59,393 nt of DNA, taken from an uncultured Alphaproteobacteria bacterium (lineage in GTDB: Bacteria > Pseudomonadota > Alphaproteobacteria > HIMB59 > GCA-002718135). Under the pieces are notes generated by a model. It ran no database searches, was not told the DNA's origin, and saw only the letters and a program-made list of their open reading frames with translations. Made by a program: the position numbers and the translations under genes. Where the stretch lies: NCBI GenBank assembly GCA_902594815.1, contig CACJNL010000009.1, positions 1 through 59,393 of the forward strand. Reading direction: 5' to 3'. Below are positions 54,681-59,393 of this stretch, one piece after another (the stretch's first letter is position 1; each line of letters opens with the position of its first letter).

Positions 54681-55453
54681 CTACGAAATAAAATCAATAT
54701 TCCTGCAAAGAGGATTGGAATACATAAAATTTGACCCATGGAAAAATAATTTAAAAACAATCCTAAATGTAAATCAGGTTCTCTTAAAAATTCAATTAAA
54801 AACCTAAAGATTGAATACAAAATAAGAAAATACGCACTTATAATTCCAGCAGAGTATTTTTTTGAATTTTTTATAAAAATTAAATACAAAATTATAAATA
54901 AAACTACTCCTTCAAAGAATGCTTCATATAACTGTGATGGATGTCTTGGATTATTATCAATCAAGGGATAAATAAACGCAAAAGGAAAGTCAGTTACTCT
55001 TCCATACAACTCTGTATTTATAAAATTAGAAATTCTTCCTAAAAATAATCCTATAGGTGCCACTATAGATACTAAATCTGATAGATAAAAAAAACTAAGA
55101 TTATTCTGTTTAGCGAATATATAAATCGCAGATATCATGCCAATTAAACCCCCATGAAAAGACATTCCTCCTTCCCAAATCTGGAAAATATATAATGGGT
55201 CTAGGAAAAATAATTGTAATTGATAAAAAAGAACATAACCTACCCTTCCTCCAATAATTACTCCTAAAACTGCCCATACAAAAAATTTATCAATTTGAAT
55301 GTCTGACAGGTTGTTTAAAGATTTTTTATTGAGTTTCTTAATTAGTATAGACCCAAAGATAAAAGTAAAAATATAAGAAAGACTGTACCAACGTATATCT
55401 AAAAAACCTAAAGATATAAGTATTGGATCTATTGAAGGTTGAATAATAATCAT
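54677..55453 (-). CDS. lgt: prolipoprotein diacylglyceryl transferase
   Basis: A 258-residue integral membrane enzyme that adds diacylglycerol to the lipobox Cys. The signature GRISNFINTELYGR has the essential Arg140, and HGGLIG at 100-105 is the second conserved block. Seven helices are predicted. The minus-strand run lgt-midA-pgeF-prs-rplY-pth-ychF starts here. It diverges from ubiK with a 25 bp gap. Confidence 0.96.
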   Translation of the reverse strand: MIIIQPSIDPILISLGFLDIRWYSLSYIFTFIFGSILIKKLNKKSLNNLSDIQIDKFFVWAVLGVIIGGRVGYVLFYQLQLFFLDPLYIFQIWEGGMSFHGGLIGMISAIYIFAKQNNLSFFYLSDLVSIVAPIGLFLGRISNFINTELYGRVTDFPFAFIYPLIDNNPRHPSQLYEAFFEGVVLFIILYLIFIKNSKKYSAGIISAYFLILYSIFRFLIEFLREPDLHLGLFLNYFSMGQILCIPILFAGILILFRR

Positions 55454-55478
55454 TATATTTTAAATAGGTTATTACATT

Positions 55479-55757
55479 ATGGTTAATAAAAGCAAAATTT
55501 TATCAGACTTATCAAAAATAGCTGTTGATGCAATGAGTACCTTTTCAAGTTTAAGAAAAGAAATTGAAACAATGGTTTCACTTAGAGTTAACAAGGTTAT
55601 CAATAGAATGAGTCTTGTCAAAAGAGATGAGTTTGAGGCATTAAAAAGATTGGTGCAAAAATCAATTATCGATAATGAAAAAATTAAAAAATCTAGAAAA
55701 AAAACACTGGTAAAAAAGAAAAAAACAATTTCTAGAAAAAAAAAGGCTAAAAACTAG
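55479..55757 (+). CDS. ubiK: UbiK-like accessory factor (BMFP domain)
   Basis: A 92-residue protein with the membrane fusogenic BMFP/YqiC domain: an amphipathic N-terminal helix (ILSDLSKIAVDAMSTFSSL) and a C-terminal coiled coil with RVNKVINRMSLVKRDEFEAL. UbiK supports aerobic ubiquinone synthesis by linking UbiJ to membranes. A Lys-rich tail (KSRKKTLVKKKKTISRKKK) is added at the end. A COQ9-like gene lies three genes downstream, compatible with a quinone link. Confidence 0.85.
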   Translation: MVNKSKILSDLSKIAVDAMSTFSSLRKEIETMVSLRVNKVINRMSLVKRDEFEALKRLVQKSIIDNEKIKKSRKKTLVKKKKTISRKKKAKN

Positions 55758-55828
55758 CAATTATTCACATTTTTTTGAGCATTTTATTTATTTAGCTTGC
55801 GAAACGTCTTGTTAATTTAGTAAGACTA

Positions 55829-55862
55829 CATCTAGTACTCTAAAAAATTAATACACTAGATG
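55829..55862 (+). promoter_or_regulatory. inverted repeat before the YbjN-like gene
   Basis: CATCTAGT (55829-55836) and ACTAGATG (55855-55862) are perfect complements separated by 18 bases. The repeat ends 4 bases before the ATG at 55867 and covers the ribosome-binding region. It could be a transcription-factor operator or an RNA hairpin limiting translation. No factor can be named. Confidence 0.4.
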
Positions 55863-55866
55863 AAGT

Positions 55867-56355
55867 ATGGATATTGAAAATTTACCATTAAATCCAATAG
55901 ATATAGTTGAGGAAGTGATTTACGAAAAAAAATGGAGTTTCAGCAGAGCTGATGAGTATGAGTTGGTGGCTGATATTTCGTCAAAATGGTGTCAATATCG
56001 ATTATATTTTACTTGGTCAGAAAACATAAGAGCTATAAGTTTTACGATAACTTTTGATCTTAAATTTCCACAGACCAAGATTATTAAAGCTTACGAATTA
56101 ATTGGTTTAATCAATGAAAAGCTATGGTTAGGTCATTTTGATATAACCAGTAAGAATGGTATTCCAGCATTCCGTCATACAATATTATCTAATGCTGACA
56201 GTGATTTTTTACATAAAAAATTAGAAAACTTAGTTGATATCGCAATTTATGAATGTGAAAAATATTACCCATCATTTCAACAAGTTTTATTCGATGAAAT
56301 TGAACCATCAGAGTCCTTGTTATTTACTAATTTCGAAGTACTTGGATCTGCCTAA
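55867..56355 (+). CDS. YbjN domain-containing protein
   Basis: A 162-residue protein with the YbjN/T3SS-chaperone-like fold. The ALPLNPIDIVEEV-like start (IENLPLNPIDIVEEVIYEK), WCQYRLYFTWSENIRAISFT and LIGLINEKLWLGHFD are typical of alphaproteobacterial members. YbjN proteins influence motility and stress responses in E. coli; the role here is unknown. An inverted repeat lies right before its start. Confidence 0.85.
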   Translation: MDIENLPLNPIDIVEEVIYEKKWSFSRADEYELVADISSKWCQYRLYFTWSENIRAISFTITFDLKFPQTKIIKAYELIGLINEKLWLGHFDITSKNGIPAFRHTILSNADSDFLHKKLENLVDIAIYECEKYYPSFQQVLFDEIEPSESLLFTNFEVLGSA

Positions 56356-56398
56356 AAAACTACATATTTTTTTTAAAAAGTATAATTAATAATAATTT

Positions 56399-57214
56399 AT
56401 GAGTAAAATTTTGCTAATTGGATGTGGGCATATGGGTACTGCATTATTAATGTCTTGGTTAAATCTTAAGGCATATTCTTTTACAGTAGTAGATCCATAC
56501 AATTTTATAAAATTAAAAAAACAATTTAAAAGTAAAAAAATTAATATCTTGAAAAAAACTCCCAATCAAAAAGATATGAAAACATTTGATATAATTATTT
56601 TTGCAGTTAAGCCTCAAAATGCTAATGATGTTTTAAACGAATATGAAAATTTTGAATTAAAGAAAAATGCCCTAATTGGAAGTATCATTGCTGGAAAGAA
56701 AATAAATTTTTTTAAAAAAAGAATCAAAAACACTAATCAATTTGTAAGAATAATGCCAAATATGCCTGCCTTAATTAGAAATGGCATATCATGTTTTGTT
56801 TCAAGAAGTAACTTAAGCTTAAATAATAAAAAAAAATTAAATGAGCTTTTCCTTCAAGTTGGTAAAACAGTATGGTTAAAAAGTGAAAATCAAATTGATA
56901 AAGCAACCGCTGTTTCAGGAAGTGGACCTGGTTATATCTTCACTTTAATTCACGCCTTTGAAAAAGCTGCTCAAAAACTTGGGTTTTCTAAAAGCCAATC
57001 CCGTGATTTAATTTCCTCAACCATGCTAGGATCAATTTTACTAATTCAAGAAACTAGAAAAGAACCAAATGAATTAGCAAAAGAAATTGCGGTGAAAGGT
57101 GGAACAACAGAAGCTGGTATAAAAAATTTACAAAATAATAATATAGATAAAATAATATTTAAAACCTATATATCAGCATATAATAGAGCAAAACTATTAG
57201 GTAAAAAAAATTAA
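56399..57214 (+). CDS. proC: pyrroline-5-carboxylate reductase
   Basis: A 271-residue ProC, last step of proline synthesis. The NADPH-binding start is LLIGCGHMGTALL (5-17). The dimer domain contains AVSGSGPGYIFTLIHAF and the end VKGGTTEAGIKNL. Neighbouring genes follow closely; its stop overlaps the COQ9-like start (TAATG). Confidence 0.95.
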   Translation: MSKILLIGCGHMGTALLMSWLNLKAYSFTVVDPYNFIKLKKQFKSKKINILKKTPNQKDMKTFDIIIFAVKPQNANDVLNEYENFELKKNALIGSIIAGKKINFFKKRIKNTNQFVRIMPNMPALIRNGISCFVSRSNLSLNNKKKLNELFLQVGKTVWLKSENQIDKATAVSGSGPGYIFTLIHAFEKAAQKLGFSKSQSRDLISSTMLGSILLIQETRKEPNELAKEIAVKGGTTEAGIKNLQNNNIDKIIFKTYISAYNRAKLLGKKN

Positions 57215-57759
57215 TGATTGATATAGAAAAAAAAATTGCTGTGCATACGTTAAAAAAACTGCATAAAAAGTCTTGGAATACATTAACTTTAGATGATGTA
57301 ATTGAAAAAAAAAATAAAAAACAAAAATTTATCAAATCTAAAACTGATTTATTAAGAAATCTTAACCGGTACGTTGATATGATTTTAATTGACAAAACAA
57401 AAAATATAGAAAACTCTTCAACAAAAGATATGCTGTTTGAGGTTTTGATGGCGAGATTTGATATCTTGCAAGAGAACAGAATTTCTTTCATTAAAATTTT
57501 TGAAGCACTAAAAAAATCCCCTAATAAATTATTAAAACTATTCCCATCTTTTTTAGAGAGCATGATAGTAACTGCTGAATTAGCCAAATTTAATGTAAAC
57601 GGTTTGAAGGGTTCAATTAGACTAAAAGGACTTTTTTTTGTTTATTTTGCAACATTTTATTCATGGATTGACGATAAGACTTTGTCATTAGAGAAAACAA
57701 TGACTGCACTCGATAAAAATTTGGATCAAGCAGAAAAATTTAGTAAATTTATTAAGTGA
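57214..57759 (+). CDS. COQ9-like/TetR-fold protein
   Basis: A 181-residue all-helical protein. An N-terminal TetR-like helix-turn-helix (about 5-50) is followed by the DMLFEVLMARFDILQENR block and a C-terminal MTALDKNLDQAEKF, the pattern of alphaproteobacterial COQ9-family proteins. COQ9 binds lipid and aids the COQ7 step of ubiquinone synthesis. A TetR regulator is an alternative reading. Confidence 0.75.
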   Translation: MIDIEKKIAVHTLKKLHKKSWNTLTLDDVIEKKNKKQKFIKSKTDLLRNLNRYVDMILIDKTKNIENSSTKDMLFEVLMARFDILQENRISFIKIFEALKKSPNKLLKLFPSFLESMIVTAELAKFNVNGLKGSIRLKGLFFVYFATFYSWIDDKTLSLEKTMTALDKNLDQAEKFSKFIK

Positions 57760-58097
57760 CAAATATCATTACTTATAAAGAATTTGAAAATTTAGATATT
57801 AGAGTTGGTACAATCTTATCAGCTCAAGAGAATTATAAGCTTAAAAAACCTTCTATTATTTTAGAAATTGATTTTGGAGAAGAAATAGGAATTAAAAAAA
57901 GTTCCGCTCAACTTACCAAAAATTATAAATCAAATGATTTAATTAAAAGACAAGTTGCTGCGGTAGTAAATTTTGAACCAAAACAGATTGGAAATTTAAT
58001 TTCTGAAGTTTTAGTCCTCGGATTTCCTGATGATCATAATGAACCTATTCTTGTGGAACCAAACAAATCAGTTCCTAATGGTGGAAAGCTATATTAA
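57756..58097 (+). CDS. csaA: CsaA-like tRNA-binding protein
   Basis: A 113-residue OB-fold protein of the EMAP/Trbp111/CsaA type. It has FENLDIRVGTILSAQ at the start and VAAVVNFEPKQIGNLISEVLVLG in the core, ending NGGKLY. It binds tRNA or acts as a secretion chaperone in Bacillus. It starts with GTG overlapping the previous stop by 4 bp and converges with the sensor kinase (4 bp overlap). Confidence 0.9.
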   Translation: MTNIITYKEFENLDIRVGTILSAQENYKLKKPSIILEIDFGEEIGIKKSSAQLTKNYKSNDLIKRQVAAVVNFEPKQIGNLISEVLVLGFPDDHNEPILVEPNKSVPNGGKLY

Positions 58098-59392
58098 ATT
58101 GGAAGCTCTATTTGTGATTTAAGACCTCCATAATTTGATTTTGATAATTTTATATCTCCACCATGAGATCTTATGATATCTCTTGTTATAGATAACCCTA
58201 ATCCACTCTCTCCTTTAAGTTTATTTCTTGAAGGATCTAAAGAGAAGAATGGCTTGAACACATCTTCGTAATTTTTATCAGGAATACCAGGACCATTATC
58301 CTCTATCATCAAAATACAACCATCTTCATTAGAGAAGATTTCAATATATAGCTCATCAGAGTATCTCAAGGAATTATCAATAATGTTTTGAATAGCTCTC
58401 TTTAATTGTATTGGTCTTCCTGAAGTTTTAATTATATTCTTTTCTAAAAATTTTAATTTATACTTATTTAAATCAATATTTTTAATAATGTCTTGTAATA
58501 ATTTATTGATGTTAATATTCTCAATTGGTTCTGGCGCTTCTGATCTTACAAAACTAACATAGCTATCGAGCATGGCAGTCATTTCATTTATATCTAATTC
58601 CAATTCTTTTTTGGCTTTTTCATCTTTTAAAAGGGATAATTGAAGTTTCATTCTGGTTAAAGGTGTCCGAAGATCATGACTAACACCAGCTAACATATCA
58701 GTTCGCTGTTTTAAAAATCTTTTTATTCTTGTTCTCATTTGATTAAATGCATTAGCTGACTGTTTTATCTCTGATGCGCCCGCTGTTTTTAACTCAGGAG
58801 CGTCTAAACCCCTTCCAAATGTCTCTGCTATAATAGCAAGTCTTTTAAGCGGTCTTATTTGCTTATTCATAAAAAAATATGAAAATAAAAGCAAAAGGAT
58901 TGAAGCAAATATCATCCATAATAAAAATACAAAAGCTGTTTCGCTATAGAGTCTATCTTTATCAACTTTTATAAATAAATATTGATTTTCTTTGATTTGT
59001 AAAATTATTTCAACTCCTTCATCAATATTACTAAGATCATAAAAAAAAGGAATATCTAATTCTGCAAGAGCTTGTCTTAATCTATTTGATAAAATTCCTC
59101 TTTGTTTTTTAGTAAAGTTATTAACTATGTTTTCGTTTTCTTTAATTCTAATTTCCATCTTAAAATCTTCTCTTGCTATTTGTATAGCTTCAAATTCTAG
59201 GTCTTTTTCAATAAGTTTAACAATTACATTTATATCCGCAACTACTGACTGTGTAAGCCTTTTTGAAATAATATTCCAAGAAGTTTGATAAAAGATAATT
59301 GAGGTAATTAGAACTAGAGCAATTATTGGAACAAAAATTATGATAATTGATCTTCCTAATAAAGATTGAGGAATAAATTTTTTTAAAATCAT
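58094..59392 (-). CDS. EnvZ-like sensor histidine kinase
   Basis: A 432-residue two-component sensor. Two membrane helices (about 15-37 and 152-174) flank a periplasmic domain, followed by HAMP (about 175-228), HisKA with phospho-acceptor His239 (GVSHDLRTPLTR) and HATPase_c with N-box Asn336/Asn340, DNGPGIP (365-371) and GLGLSI. The start ATG lies at the right edge and the N terminus looks natural. An OmpR-type regulator is expected beyond the edge. Resembles alphaproteobacterial EnvZ; stimulus unknown. Confidence 0.9.
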   Translation of the reverse strand: MILKKFIPQSLLGRSIIIIFVPIIALVLITSIIFYQTSWNIISKRLTQSVVADINVIVKLIEKDLEFEAIQIAREDFKMEIRIKENENIVNNFTKKQRGILSNRLRQALAELDIPFFYDLSNIDEGVEIILQIKENQYLFIKVDKDRLYSETAFVFLLWMIFASILLLLFSYFFMNKQIRPLKRLAIIAETFGRGLDAPELKTAGASEIKQSANAFNQMRTRIKRFLKQRTDMLAGVSHDLRTPLTRMKLQLSLLKDEKAKKELELDINEMTAMLDSYVSFVRSEAPEPIENININKLLQDIIKNIDLNKYKLKFLEKNIIKTSGRPIQLKRAIQNIIDNSLRYSDELYIEIFSNEDGCILMIEDNGPGIPDKNYEDVFKPFFSLDPSRNKLKGESGLGLSITRDIIRSHGGDIKLSKSNYGGLKSQIELPI

Positions 59393-59393
59393 A

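Noticed and set aside
1-59393. CRISPR arrays or insertion sequences
   Set aside because: No regularly spaced repeat cluster, transposase-like ORF or terminal inverted repeats were seen.

Overview
The window is an AT-rich (by eye about 30% GC), tightly packed bacterial chromosome segment. The gene content and order point to an alphaproteobacterium with a streamlined, probably marine genome of the Pelagibacterales/SAR11-like or HIMB59-like kind. Supporting features are the rpmH-rnpA-yidD-yidC-engB-argB-dapD-dapE run, the SRP RNA-dnaX-ybaB-recR run, a Rieske/cytochrome b/cytochrome c1 operon, COQ9-, UbiK-, MidA- and DUF1289-type genes, and many 1-20 bp gene overlaps. The exact clade cannot be fixed from the sequence alone.

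Layout. 1-3347 (- strand): an alpha/beta hydrolase, Gfo/Idh/MocA oxidoreductase and ThuA-like gene, then the start of a family 5 solute-binding protein cut by the left edge; together they suggest uptake and oxidation of a sugar-like compound. 3375-6414: three glycosyltransferases (GT4, GT9, GT9). 6561-13064: infC-rpmI-rplT-pheS-pheT-lepA, with a possible translational operator before rpmI. 13074-16808: an accessory island at a tRNA-Ser(GGA) gene. 16808-23755 (- strand): a YejABEF-type peptide importer, hisN and a membrane-anchored cytochrome c. 23847-33983: kdsB, pheA, SRP RNA, dnaX-ybaB-recR-def-fmt-truA, then a quinone reductase-like gene, a PLP dehydratase and aminopeptidase P. 33996-36559: two overlapping small genes, a GT4 and a hydroxyacid dehydrogenase. 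36556-43207 (- strand): dapE, dapD, a HAD phosphatase, argB, engB, yidC, yidD, rnpA, rpmH. 43275-46875: panC, a PNPOx-like flavoprotein, a shortened CCA-adding-type enzyme, pirin and trmL. 46971-49525: the cytochrome bc1 operon. 49522-55453 (- strand): ychF, pth, rplY, prs, pgeF, midA, lgt. 55479-58097: ubiK, ybjN-like, proC, COQ9-like, csaA. 58094-59392 (- strand): an EnvZ-like sensor kinase.

The most notable region is 13074-16808. An intact tRNA-Ser gene is followed by two partial copies of its 3' part (15695-15766 and 16732-16803). These bound two small units of about 2.6 and 1.0 kb. The 3' end of each unit is homologous over 135 ungapped bases, and a short paired motif (GGCACACAT-like, 11-base period) recurs near the ends and inside. 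Neither unit encodes a recognisable integrase. The cargo is four small membrane proteins, a secreted trypsin-like serine protease and a secreted HExxH metallopeptidase. The two protease genes have similar upstream DNA and may be leaderless. This looks like a tandem array of integrase-less tRNA-targeted cassettes, related in logic to tRNA-integrating elements such as tycheposons, delivering secreted hydrolases and membrane proteins.

Most other genes are housekeeping and ordinary. Secondary points of interest are the rpmI leader hairpin, the TTG start of infC, a C-terminally truncated CCA enzyme, an overlapping DUF3563-like gene pair, and an inverted repeat directly before the YbjN-like gene.
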